Numbered from the stretch's first letter, positions 1 through 8,217 are shown. The stretch is 64,000 bases of DNA from UBA7672 sp041398245 (GCA_041398245.1 JAWKVC010000001.1:248001-312000), one strand, 5' to 3'. Notes: generated by a model from the letters alone, not told the origin. Numbers and translations are program-made.

Positions 1-2
1 GC

Positions 3-443
3 ATGAAGTTCGTGCCGACCACCATCCCGCCGGAGCAATCGCAGTTCCTCGGATCGCGCGCCTTCCAGTTGGAAGAGATTGCGCGGTGGTATCGTGTCCC
101 CTTGGTCCTCATTCAGAGTGTCGAAAAGACCACGTCATGGGGAACGGGTGTCGAGCAACTTCTGATCGCGTTCTCATCCTTCACCATTTCGCCCCTCGCG
201 ATGTCTTGGGAGGAAGAGCTAACTCTGAAGTTGCTCACGCAAGAGGAACGGGAACAGGGGCTGTACTGTCGCTTGGACGTCCGGGGACTTATGAGAGGCG
301 ATAGCGCCTCGCGCGCGGCGTACTACGCAAGCGGCATCCAAAACCGCTGGTTGCTACCGAACGAAGTTCGCGCGCGCGAAGAACTCGACCCGCTCCCCGG
401 CGGCGACGCGTTCGACGCGGCAGCCAAGCCAACAATCGAATGA
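3..443 (+). CDS. phage portal protein, HK97 family, C-terminal part (5' end outside window)
   Basis: The 146 visible residues match the C-terminal third of HK97-type portal proteins. These form the dodecameric ring at the capsid vertex through which DNA is packaged. The diagnostic parts are an IARWYRVP-type segment, a long helix ending in a WEEELTLKLL stretch, and then LMRGDSASRAAYYASGIQNRWLLPNEVRAREELDPLPGGD, written here as one motif region (residues ~95-135). This corresponds to the family's RGD...R...Y..G...GW...NE.R..E...P..GGD pattern. The first ATG in view lies inside the conserved domain, so the true start is upstream of the window. It marks the left end as prophage or phage-remnant DNA. 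The base composition here is visibly less GC-rich than in the rest of the window. Confidence 0.85.
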   Translation: MKFVPTTIPPEQSQFLGSRAFQLEEIARWYRVPLVLIQSVEKTTSWGTGVEQLLIAFSSFTISPLAMSWEEELTLKLLTQEEREQGLYCRLDVRGLMRGDSASRAAYYASGIQNRWLLPNEVRAREELDPLPGGDAFDAAAKPTIE

Positions 444-569
444 GACAGCCGTGTGGTTCCTTTGCGTTATCCGGCGCGCGGGCATCGGAACGAATGGGCG
501 GCGTGATCGCCGCACGGCTGAACGATACGGTCACGCCGCAAACCCGCGCATAACATTTGGAGCGTAAGT

Positions 570-944
570 ATGAGTGATCTGACCGAAATCGCACGCGCCG
601 CGATGGATATCGCCGAAGACGCCAAGGGCTCATGTGAAGATATGAGCGTGGAAGAGCTTGCGACGATGCTGCACGGCCTCGGGGCAGCCTCGACGCGATG
701 CACTGACTTTCTCGTGCAGCGCTTCAGGGGCGATCTTGAGCGGGCACGCGTCGAGATTGTCCGCGCGATGGATTTGCCCGCGCGCGTTCTGAAACGCAGG
801 GCGAAGGAAGCCGAAGAGATTATCAAGCGCGACGACCTGCCGGACGTGCCGCAGCACGCGGCGCTAATCGCCGTCATGCTTCGCGAGATTCAGAGCATCA
901 GTGCGGGACTCGAACGCAAACAAGCCAGAGCGGCGCTGAACTAG
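570..944 (+). CDS. hypothetical protein in phage-remnant region
   Basis: This 124-residue, mostly helical, charged protein has no signal peptide or membrane segment and no motif I recognise. It lies 126 bases after the portal gene on the same strand, so a phage origin is likely by position only. Its stop codon shares a CTAG tetranucleotide (941-944) with the stop of the convergent gene, a very tight tail-to-tail junction. The even use of third-position G/C and the lack of a credible competing ORF support real coding. No function can be assigned. Confidence 0.55.
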   Translation: MSDLTEIARAAMDIAEDAKGSCEDMSVEELATMLHGLGAASTRCTDFLVQRFRGDLERARVEIVRAMDLPARVLKRRAKEAEEIIKRDDLPDVPQHAALIAVMLREIQSISAGLERKQARAALN

Positions 945-1459
945 GAATAGCTGGCCGAGGCTTCCGCTCCTTTCTTCGGCGTCCATTTGTACAGTGTTCG
1001 GGGCTGCTCGCTTGGGCCTTGCGGTACAACAATTTCCCACGATTGAAAGCGGGCACATTTCCAGTGCTCGACCTGCCGCTCATCGCCAGTCTTCATGTCA
1101 AAATGGATGTAACCGAACCCGCCGCCCTGACCCCGATAGTCACCGGCCATCGTTACATGACCGTCGGGTGTGAGATAAACGTCACCGTGCCTTTCATGTT
1201 CTTGCGTGAAGCAATGTCCAAGTAGATCAACGCGGAACTCCGCGATGTCAGTGATGTCCCAAAAGGATTCCCGCAATGCACTTGCATGCACGTATCCGGC
1301 GGGAGCTTCCTCACGGAACATCACGACCATTCTCTCACTCTTATTGTTCGGGTCGATCACATTCGTAGCGAACAGCAGATGTGTACGACTACCATCGCTT
1401 CTGATCAGAATACGTCCCGGCAACGCTTCGCTCGGCCTGACGATTGAACCAAGTTTCAT
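941..1459 (-). CDS. hypothetical protein (172 aa) at prophage edge
   Basis: The start is well supported: a GGAGGG Shine-Dalgarno lies about 4-5 bases upstream of ATG at 1459. The protein is soluble, about 172 residues, with many aromatic and Gly residues in the centre (a GQGGGFGYIHFD stretch) and a Lys/Ala-rich tail, suggesting a small beta-rich fold. I do not recognise the family. It sits 20 bases downstream of a 44-residue membrane protein on the same strand, so the two probably form a short operon transcribed toward the portal gene. The ORF overlaps the convergent gene by four bases at CTAG. A phage or moron-type accessory gene is plausible from position, but this is inference. Confidence 0.6.
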   Translation of the reverse strand: MKLGSIVRPSEALPGRILIRSDGSRTHLLFATNVIDPNNKSERMVVMFREEAPAGYVHASALRESFWDITDIAEFRVDLLGHCFTQEHERHGDVYLTPDGHVTMAGDYRGQGGGFGYIHFDMKTGDERQVEHWKCARFQSWEIVVPQGPSEQPRTLYKWTPKKGAEASASYS

Positions 1460-1479
1460 GGTCCCTCCAGTTGTTGATA

Positions 1480-1614
1480 CTACGAACCGTCCGGGTGCTT
1501 AGACTCGCTGACGTCTCGGCTTTCCCGCGGTTCCTTGATCTTTGTCGATTTGAAATTCAGCCACGCCGCTCCAAACAGGAGGGCAGCTGTTACAAGACCC
1601 ACGATCGCGTCCAT
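1480..1614 (-). CDS. small single-pass membrane protein (44 aa)
   Basis: ATG at 1614 is preceded by AGGAG with a 7-base spacer. The ORF encodes 44 residues: a very short N-terminus (MDAIVG), one hydrophobic helix of roughly residues 4-19 (VGLVTAALLFGAAWL), then a charged C-terminal tail rich in Lys, Glu, Arg and Ser. The layout fits a small inner-membrane protein. It lies directly upstream of the 172-residue gene with a 20-base gap. In a phage setting, lysis accessory proteins and superinfection or moron proteins often look like this, but no specific motif is present, so function is unknown. The strong ribosome-binding site and the membrane pattern make it more believable than a random short ORF. 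Confidence 0.55.
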   Translation of the reverse strand: MDAIVGLVTAALLFGAAWLNFKSTKIKEPRESRDVSESKHPDGS

Positions 1615-1886
1615 GCAAATGCTCCTAACTCAACTAGGAGACGCACGGCCCGCGTTCAGTGACGCGCAGCGAGTACGCCTCCGAAAGGCGCTCCAACCAG
1701 ACAAGGAAGGTTACTCGCTACGTGGTCAGCTGAATCTGTTTCGCTTGGGCGGTCAATTGGCCGCTTGACGCTTCGAGGAATCGCTGAAGGGCAATTCTGT
1801 GGATAGCAGGAACAAGCATCCTGTTACCTCAGGCGTTACCTTTGCGGGGTGGCCGAGCGGTCATTTTCGCTAAGTCTTTGAAAGAA

Positions 1887-1961
1887 TGGTGCCGGTTGAG
1901 GGGATTGAACCCCCGACCTTCGGTTTACAAAACCGCTGCTCTACCGCTGAGCTAAACCGGC
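1887..1961 (-). tRNA. tRNA-Thr (anticodon TGT)
   Basis: A full cloverleaf can be folded on the minus strand. The acceptor stem is GCCGGTT/AACCGGC, the D-arm has GCTC/GAGC, and the anticodon loop TTTGTAA carries TGT (threonine ACA codons). The T-arm has a GGGGGTTCAATCCCC-type loop. The 3' CCA is encoded at 1889-1887. The gene points its 3' end at the phage-like DNA to its left. That is the usual arrangement when a phage or island uses the tRNA 3' end as attachment site. Confidence 0.95.
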
Positions 1962-1986
1962 TGGCCGTCCGTGTTGCAGGAGACGG

Positions 1987-2015
1987 GGAATAGGCGCCTC
2001 GCCGCCTCTGCGCAA
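1987..2015 (-). promoter_or_regulatory. candidate promoter of tRNA-Thr
   Basis: On the minus strand TTGCGC (2015-2010) and TATTCC (1992-1987) are separated by exactly 17 bases. They lie about 25 bases upstream of the mature tRNA 5' end, as expected for a housekeeping sigma factor promoter. The -10 match is moderate only. Confidence 0.4.
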
Positions 2016-2162
2016 GCTGCTTCGCAAAAACAGCTCCACACGGTCCGGATCGCCCGAAATCGCCTGCCCGCCGCCATATTCCGCCCCGGCCGCGTCATGC
2101 CCTCGGCGCCACGGGAACTACAATGAAAACGAGCCGTTTTTGGAGTGGAAGTGGAGGCAATC

Positions 2163-2378
2163 ATGACCAGGGAGCGATCGATGCAGCGACTCAACGTCCT
2201 GACGCTGGCTGCGTTCCTGATCGGTCTGGCGGCTTTCCTCTATGATGCGTCCACGCCGCAGCAGGCGCGTGTGATCGCCGACGCCAGCGCCTGGAACGGC
2301 GCGCAGACGCATCTCATGCTGGACTCGCCGTTCGAGCCGATGGCAGGCGGTGCCCATATGGCCGCCAGCCTCGACTGA
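2163..2378 (+). CDS. small exported or membrane-anchored hypothetical protein (71 aa)
   Basis: I chose ATG 2163 because a GGAGG sits 6 bases upstream; the in-frame ATG at 2145 lacks such a site. The protein begins MTRERSMQRL, followed by a hydrophobic stretch LNVLTLAAFLIGLAAFLY. This could be a signal anchor or an uncleaved signal. A short polar tail rich in Ala, Met and Ser follows. No family is recognised. It precedes metG by 100 bases on the same strand, but nothing links the two functionally. Confidence 0.45.
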   Translation: MTRERSMQRLNVLTLAAFLIGLAAFLYDASTPQQARVIADASAWNGAQTHLMLDSPFEPMAGGAHMAASLD

Positions 2379-2478
2379 ACGATCGCGCCTGCCTTGCGCT
2401 GGCGCCCCCCTTGATCCCACGTTACAAGCCCGCCCAACGCCGCGCGCTCCGCGCGGCGCAACCTGACGACGGACCCTT

Positions 2479-4204
2479 ATGGCGCGCATCCTCATCACGT
2501 CCGCCCTGCCGTACATCAACGGCGTGAAGCATCTCGGCAACCTCGCCGGTTCGATGCTTCCGGCGGATGTCTATGCCCGCTTCTGCCGCGCCTCGGGACA
2601 TGAAGTCCTCTTCATCTGTGCTACGGACGAACACGGCACGCCCGCCGAGCTGGCGGCCATCGCCGCCGGTCAGACGGTCGCGCAGTACTGCGCCGAGCAG
2701 CACGATATCCAGAAGACAGTCGGCGCCGGCTTCTCCCTGTCGTTCGACTGGTTCGGCCGCTCGTCCAACCGGCCCAACCGCGAGTTGACCCAGCACTTCG
2801 CGGATGTCCTCGAGGACAATGGCCTGATCGAGGAACGCACCTCCCGCCAAGTCTACTCCGTCGATGACAAGCGCTTCCTACCGGACCGCTATGTCGAAGG
2901 CCTGCCCCAACTGCGGCTACGAGAAAGCACGCGGCGACCAGTGCGACAATTGCGGGACGCTGCTCGACCCGGTTGATCTCATCAATCCGTACTCATCCGT
3001 CTCCGGCTCCCGCAATGTCGAGATCCGCGATACGCGGCACCTCTACCTCCTGCAGGAGAAGATGCAGGATCAGGTCCGCGCCTTCGTGGATGCGCGGGCC
3101 GCGAACTGGCCCAACCTCACCACCTCCATCGCCTACAAATGGCTCGACGAAGGCCTGATCGCCCGCTCGATTACACGCGATCTTTCCTGGGGCGTACCCG
3201 TCACGCGCAATGGCGCGCCGCGCCCCGGCTTCGAGGAGAAGGTGTTCTACGTCTGGTTCGACGCACCCATCGAATACATCGGCTCGACCGTCGAATGGGC
3301 CGAAGCCAACAGCCAGAACTGGGAACGCTGGTGGCGCACCGACAAGGGCGCGGACGATGTCAGCTATGTCCAGTTCATGGGTAAGGACAACGTCGCCTTC
3401 CACACGGTCTCATTCCCTGTGACCATCCTCGGCTCGAAGGAGCCGTGGAAGCTGGTCGACAGGCTGAAGGCCTTCAACTGGCTCAACTGGTATGGCGGCA
3501 AGTTCTCCACCAGCCAGAAGCGCGGCGTCTTCATGGACCAGGCGTTGGAGCTTCTGCCCGGCGACTACTGGCGCTGGTATCTCGTCGCCAACGCGCCGGA
3601 GAGTTCGGACACCGCCTTCACGTGGGAACACTTCAAGGCGTCGATCAATTCCGACCTCAACGACGTGCTCGGCAATTTCGTGAACCGCATCACGAAGTAC
3701 GCCGCCGCGAAGTTCGACGGGAAGGTTCCCGAGAGCGGTGAGCCGGGCGAGCACGAAGCCTGGATGGCGAACGAGTTGGCGACCCGCCTGCCCGCGCTCA
3801 TCGGCTATTACGAGGCGATGGAGTTCCGGAAGGCCGCCGCCGAAACACGGGCCATCTGGGCTGCGGGCAACGAATACATCACCAAGGCAGCCCCGTGGAC
3901 GGCCTACAAGACCTCGGTCGAACAGGCGGCGGTCGGCATCCGCACGGGCCTCAACCTCGTCGCCTTGTTCGGCATTATCGCCCAGCCGATCATCCCGGAA
4001 ACGGCGGCCAAGATTCTTGATGCGCTCAGCATTCCGGAAAAGAACCGCGGCCTGTCGTTCGGCAAGCTCGGCGCCGATGCTGCCACCGGCCTGCTCGACG
4101 CCTTGCCCCGCGGCATGGCGATCAACGTGCCGCCGCAACTGTTCTCGAAGATCGAAGATGCGCAGGTCGCCGACTGGACGGCGCGGTTCGGCGGCGGCCA
4201 GTAA
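2479..4204 (+). pseudogene. metG: methionyl-tRNA synthetase, interrupted by one frameshift
   Basis: MetG charges tRNA-Met and initiator tRNA in the cytoplasm. The first frame (2479-~2901) carries the class I HIGH-type motif HLGN at residues 17-20 and ends in DKRFLPDRYVEG. The other frame continues directly with the zinc-knuckle CPNCGY...CDNCG. Then come WFDAPIEYIGSTVEW, the KMSKS equivalent FSTSQKRG and the anticodon-binding helical domain, to 4204. The two pieces join without loss of any domain. The break is at about 2900-2903, where relatives have Gly-Thr-Cys-Pro-Asn-Cys, so two bases are missing or one is extra. The rest is pristine and the gene is normally essential, so a sequence error is more likely than gene death. 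No C-terminal dimerisation domain is visible, which is normal for many alphaproteobacterial MetG. Confidence 0.88.
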
Positions 4205-4291
4205 TCGCGACGCCTTCCGCCGCGGCAAATTGACCGCGCCGCCGCGCCGCGCAAGCCTTCTGCAGGAGTTACACCTGTTCAAGGCGCCGCC

Positions 4292-5434
4292 ATGAAGTCT
4301 CCCATCTGCGAGATGCTGGGCATCGAGTTTCCGCTGCTGGCGTTCAGCCATTGCCGCGATGTTGTCGCCGCCGTTTCGCGCGCCGGCGGCATGGGCGTGT
4401 TCGGCGCTGTCAACCTGCCGCCGGATCGCTTGCGCGAGGAACTGACGTGGATCGACCAGCACAGCGGCGGCAAGCCCTATGGCGTCGATCTCATCGTTCC
4501 CAACAAGATCGAAGGCAAATCATCGGAGTTCAGCCGCGAGGCGCTTCTTGCCGCCGTGCCGCAGGGCCACAAGGACTTCGCCAGCAGCATCCTCGCGCAG
4601 CACGGCATCGACTCCGGCGACCTCGATGAAGACCGCCAGCGCAGCGTCGGCTTCGCCCGCAACATGCGCGCCGAAGGCGCCGCGAATTCGCTTGAGGTGG
4701 CGTTCGAGTTTCCGATCCGCCTGGTCGCCAATGCGCTGGGCGTGCCGCCTCCCGTGATGCTGGAGATGGGCAAGCGCCATAGCGTTCCGGTCGCCGCACT
4801 CGTCGGCGCGAAGGAGCATGCCGTCGCGCAGGTGCAGGCGGGCGTCGATATTCTCGTCGTGGCGGGCGGTGAAGCCGGCGGCCATTGCGGCGAGGTGTCT
4901 ACGCTGGTGCTGATCCCGGAAGTACGCCGCGCCCTCAAGGCCATGGGCGCCGATACGCCCATTCTCGCGGCCGGCGGCATCGTCACGGGCGAGCAGATGG
5001 CCGCTGCCATGGCGATGGGCGCGGATGGCGCTTGGTGCGGCTCGGTCTGGCTCACAACCGCTGAAGCCGAAACCAGCCCGACGATCAAGCAGAAGATGCT
5101 AGCGGCTTCCTCCCGCGATACGGTCCGCTCGCGCTCGCGCACGGGCAAGCATTCGCGCCAACTGCGCTCGCCCTGGACCGATGCATGGGAGCAGAAGGAC
5201 GCGCCAACGCCGCTTCCCATGCCGCTGCAGTCCTTCGTTTCCGAGCCGGCCCTGCGTCGCGTCAACAAGCTGGCGGAGATCGGCCACGAAGGCGCAAGCC
5301 AACTGGCCACCTATTGGGTTGGGCAAGGCGTCGGCCTGATGAACCAGACGATGTCCTGCGCGCAGGTCGTGCAGCAGTTCCGCGAGGATTTCCTTGACGC
5401 CCGCGAACGGTTGGTAGGGTTGCTGGAGGACTGA
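4292..5434 (+). CDS. nitronate monooxygenase / 2-nitropropane dioxygenase family flavoprotein
   Basis: This 380-residue protein has the FMN-dependent TIM-barrel layout of COG2070. It opens with a MLGIEFPLLAF segment and an AVSRAGGMGVFGA loop. The signature VVAGGEAGGHCG (residues ~189-200), whose His is the usual catalytic base, is followed by LVLIPEVRRAL. A phosphate-binding ILAAGGIVTGEQMAAAMAMGADGAWCGSVWL stretch then follows (described as one region). The family oxidises alkyl nitronates such as propionate-3-nitronate. Related members act as enoyl-ACP reductases or other flavin oxidases, so substrate is uncertain. Compared with the core ~320-residue enzymes it has a long helical C-terminus (residues ~290-380). 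It follows metG by 87 bases on the same strand. Confidence 0.8.
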   Translation: MKSPICEMLGIEFPLLAFSHCRDVVAAVSRAGGMGVFGAVNLPPDRLREELTWIDQHSGGKPYGVDLIVPNKIEGKSSEFSREALLAAVPQGHKDFASSILAQHGIDSGDLDEDRQRSVGFARNMRAEGAANSLEVAFEFPIRLVANALGVPPPVMLEMGKRHSVPVAALVGAKEHAVAQVQAGVDILVVAGGEAGGHCGEVSTLVLIPEVRRALKAMGADTPILAAGGIVTGEQMAAAMAMGADGAWCGSVWLTTAEAETSPTIKQKMLAASSRDTVRSRSRTGKHSRQLRSPWTDAWEQKDAPTPLPMPLQSFVSEPALRRVNKLAEIGHEGASQLATYWVGQGVGLMNQTMSCAQVVQQFREDFLDARERLVGLLED

Positions 5435-5457
5435 CACAGCTTGAGCACGCGCCCTGT

Positions 5458-5522
5458 CCTTCGACAGGCTCAGGATGAGGCGCTTTCGCACCTGTCGTAG
5501 GCCTCATGGTGAGCCTGTCGAA
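5458..5522. repeat. palindromic intergenic repeat (inverted arms ~21 bp)
   Basis: Arm 1 (5460-5480) and the reverse complement of arm 2 (5502-5522) agree at 19 of 21 positions. Both contain the TTCGACAGGCTCA core, separated by 21 bases. The element sits just after the stop of the nitronate monooxygenase-like gene and could form a large hairpin in RNA. The pattern resembles the dispersed TTCGACAGGCTCA palindromic elements common between genes of alphaproteobacteria. Whether it is multi-copy here cannot be seen, as only one copy lies in this window. Confidence 0.75.
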
Positions 5523-5625
5523 CCACGAGGTCCTGCTCTCTGCGCTTCCCCAATCTCTCAACTCCTCCTATAAGCCCCGCCCATGGTCTGGCGTGCGTTG
5601 TGCCGCCCTCCATGAGGACATCGCG

Positions 5626-7261
5626 ATGCTTCGCATCCAGGAACTGAAACTGCCGCTCGATCATCCCGAGCCGGCCCTCCGCCAGGCGATCATCAAGCGC
5701 CTCTCCATTCCGGACGCATCGCTGGTTTCATTCAGCATCTACAAGCGCGCCTATGACGCGCGGAAGAAGTCGGCGATCCAGCTCATCTACAGCGTCGATT
5801 GCGTCCTGAAGGATGAGCCGGCTGTCCTCAAGCGGCTCGCCAAGGACAGGCACATCTCGCATTCGCCCGACCTCAGCTACACGTCTCCCGCCAAGGCCCC
5901 GCCGGGCGTCCGGCGGCCCGTCGTCGTCGGCATGGGGCCGTGCGGGCTCTTCGCCGGCCTCATCCTTGCGGAGATGGGCTTCAATCCGATCATCCTCGAA
6001 CGCGGCAAGATCGTCCGCGAGCGTACGGTCGACACGTTCAGATTCTGGCGCAAGGCGGAGCTCAATCCCGCCTCCAACGCCCAGTTCGGCGAAGGCGGCG
6101 CGGGAACATTCTCGGACGGCAAACTCTATTCGCAGGTGCGCGATCCCCGCCATCTCGGCCGCAAGGTCCTGACCGAATTCGCCGAGGCCGGCGCGCCAGA
6201 GGAAATTCTCTACGTTTCCAAGCCCCACATCGGCACCTTCCGCCTCGTCTCGATGATCGAGCACATGCGCGCCAAGATCATCGCCATGGGCGGCGAGATC
6301 CGCTTCGAGCATCAGGTCGCCGATCTTCTCCTGCGCGATCATCGCGGCGAGAAATACGTCGCCGGCGTTGCGCTCGCCAATGGCGAGACCATTGAAACCG
6401 ATCATGTCGTGATCGCTCTCGGTCACTCCGCGCGCGACACGGTCGCGATGCTTCACCAGCGCGGTGTCTTCCTCGAGCCCAAGCCCTTCTCGATCGGCGT
6501 CCGTATCGAGCACCCGCAGTCGATCATCGATTGTGCGCGCTTCGGAGAGAAGAACGCCGGCCATCCCATTCTTGGCGCCGCCGACTACAAGCTGGCCCAT
6601 CACGCCTCGAACGACCGCAGCGTCTATTCCTTCTGCATGTGCCCGGGCGGAACGGTGGTGGCGGCAGCCTCCGAAGAAGGCCGCCTCGTCACCAATGGCA
6701 TGAGCCAGTATTCGCGGCGCGAGCGCAACGCGAATGCCGGCATCGTTGTCGGCGTCACGCCGGATGACTTTCCCGGCGACGCAAAAGCCGATCCGCTCGC
6801 CGGAATCGCCTTCCAGCGCCACTGGGAAGAGAAGGCGTTTATCGCCGGCGGTTCGAACTGGAACGCCCCCTGCCAGCTTGTCGGCGATTTCCTCGCCGGA
6901 CGACCATCGACCGCGCTTGGATCCGTCATTCCGTCCTACAAGCCGGGCGTCACGCCGACCGACCTGTCGCTGTGCCTGCCAGACTATGCGGTTTTCGCCA
7001 TGCGCGAAGCGCTGCAGGCGTTCGGCCGCCAGATCAACGGCTTCTCGATGGAGGATGCGGTGATGACGGGCGTGGAAACGCGCACATCCTCGCCCGTGCG
7101 CATCACACGCGGCGAGGACCTCCAGTCGCTCAACGTGAAAGGCCTTTATCCGGCAGGCGAAGGCGCAGGCTATGCCGGCAGGAATCCTTTCCGCGGCCAT
7201 CGACGGCATTAAAGTCGCCGAGGCGGTCGCACTCGCCTCGACGTCTCGGATTGCCGCCTGA
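5626..7261 (+). pseudogene. COG2509-type FAD-dependent dehydrogenase, frameshifted near the 3' end
   Basis: The start is ATG 5626 (MLRIQELKLPLDHPE), since the longer ORF upstream runs through the palindromic repeat. The N-terminal ~90 residues form the RNA-binding-like cap typical of the family (LVSFSIYKRAYDARKK). The FAD dinucleotide-binding motif VVVGMGPCGLFAG, then LILERG, GEGGAGTFSDGKL and a C-terminal GLYPAGEGAGYAG follow. One extra base at about 7180 changes the frame there. Removing it restores GGILSAAIDGIKVAEAVA and a stop at 7259-7261, the normal family ending. As read, the protein loses ~25 residues of the second FAD-binding loop and gains an ARG-rich tail. The physiological role of COG2509 proteins is poorly known. 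A sequencing indel is a real possibility. Confidence 0.8.
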
Positions 7262-7267
7262 AGAAGC

Positions 7268-7564
7268 CTAGTCTTCGTCGTGGCTGCGGTTGCGCAGCAT
7301 GAGGACAGCCGCCACGACGAGGCCGACCGCGGCCCCGATCGCCAGCGTCCGCAGAGGATGTTCACGTACTTCCTTGACGACGAATTTGGTCGCCGCGCGG
7401 CTGCTACGCACGGCATTGTTAGCCACGTCGCTGGCCATATCGCCCGCGCCGGTCATTGCGCGCTTGGCGCGATCACTGAAGTCGTTCATGCTTTCCGCCA
7501 CCCTGCCGGCCAAATGGTCGGCCGCACCGTTGTTGTTCGCCGCGTACGTCCGCATTCTCGTCAT
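7268..7564 (-). CDS. DUF883/YqjD-ElaB-like membrane-anchored protein
   Basis: The 98 residues have the family layout. There is a hydrophilic N-terminal half predicted as one long amphipathic helix (DRAKRAMTGAGDMASDVANN and on). Next is a short basic linker with the characteristic REHPLRTLAIGAAVG motif, then one C-terminal transmembrane helix and an RNRSHDED tail. Enterobacterial relatives (YqjD, ElaB) are tail-anchored inner-membrane proteins that bind ribosomes in stationary phase; whether this one does is not visible. It is convergent with the flavoprotein gene, only 6 bases from that gene's repaired stop. Confidence 0.8.
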   Translation of the reverse strand: MTRMRTYAANNNGAADHLAGRVAESMNDFSDRAKRAMTGAGDMASDVANNAVRSSRAATKFVVKEVREHPLRTLAIGAAVGLVVAAVLMLRNRSHDED

Positions 7565-7671
7565 GGACCTCTCCGCCTCCGGGGGCGCCGATCACGTCAA
7601 GTGCTCAACACCCGGCGGTTCAGACGGTTCCCGCCGCATGCGGACGAACGATATGAGAATAGCCTGACGCC

Positions 7672-8121
7672 ATGACAACTGCCCAGCAGCATCTGGAAAA
7701 GTTCCTGAAAAAGTATTCGCCCGAGATCGAAAAACTCGGGCATCTGGCGATATCGCACATGAGAAAACGCCTGCCGGGCGCAATCTGTCTGGTCTATGAT
7801 AACTATAACGCGCTGGCGGTCGGCTTTGGTCCTGACGCCAAGCCGTCAACCACACCGATGTCGATTGCGCTCTATCCGCGCTGGGTCACGCTCTTCTTCC
7901 TTTTTGGCGCGACGCTCCCTGACCCTGATGGTCTTCTGGAGGGCAAGGGCTCCCGGGTTCGTTCGATCCGCCTCAAGGGTATCGAAACGCTCGGCGACCC
8001 CGCGGTCGATGAGCTGATTACTGCTGCGGTTCTGCAGGCAGGCTGGGTGCTGAAGCCGCGCGCCAAGGGCGACGTCGTCATCCAGTCCATCTCCCCGAAA
8101 CAGCGGCCGCGGCGTCCCTGA
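7672..8121 (+). CDS. hypothetical protein, DUF1801-like
   Basis: This soluble 149-residue protein contains ICLVYDNYNALAVGFGP, an IALYPRWVTLFFLFGA strand pair and GKGSRVRSIRLKG. The order resembles the beta-sheet core of the DUF1801/YdhG fold, small proteins of unsettled function often found near ArsR/SRPBCC genes. That is the case here, since the ArsR gene begins 96 bases downstream. The assignment rests on pattern only. A frataxin-like ligand role has been proposed for some members but nothing here tests it. Confidence 0.6.
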   Translation: MTTAQQHLEKFLKKYSPEIEKLGHLAISHMRKRLPGAICLVYDNYNALAVGFGPDAKPSTTPMSIALYPRWVTLFFLFGATLPDPDGLLEGKGSRVRSIRLKGIETLGDPAVDELITAAVLQAGWVLKPRAKGDVVIQSISPKQRPRRP

Positions 8122-8170
8122 AACGCGCGTAGAGGCTTCCACCAGATTTCTGGTCGAAGCCCCTTGCCAT

Positions 8171-8207
8171 CCATAACTGTCTGGTTATTATAACCGTACG
8201 GTTATGG
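8171..8207 (+). promoter_or_regulatory. paired palindromic operator upstream of arsR-type gene
   Basis: Two 16-bp palindromes sit side by side. Site 1 at 8173-8188 is imperfect (ATAAC...GTTAT) and site 2 at 8190-8205 is perfect (ATAACCGTACGGTTAT). Their centres are 17 bp apart, about 1.6 helical turns, and the whole block ends 10 bases before the regulator's ATG. The TTATTATAA in the middle would make a -10 element. A dimeric ArsR bound here would cover the promoter, so autoregulation is the natural reading. Confidence 0.7.
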
Positions 8208-8217
8208 ATATTCCCTT

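Noticed and set aside
1617..1768. Plus-strand ORF of ~50 residues near the prophage edge
   Set aside because: Protein-like composition but no ribosome-binding site, and it starts inside the upstream region of the better-supported minus-strand 44-residue gene.
2890..2910. Programmed ribosomal frameshift in metG
   Set aside because: No slippery heptamer or downstream structure was seen, and MetG is not known to use frameshifting; an indel is simpler.
3410..4462. Long minus-strand ORF opposite metG
   Set aside because: Antisense shadow; metG motifs lie on the plus strand.
5728..7416. Long minus-strand ORF opposite the COG2509 flavoprotein
   Set aside because: An antisense shadow caused by high third-position GC; composition is Arg/Ala/Asp-rich with no motif, and the opposite strand is clearly the coding one.
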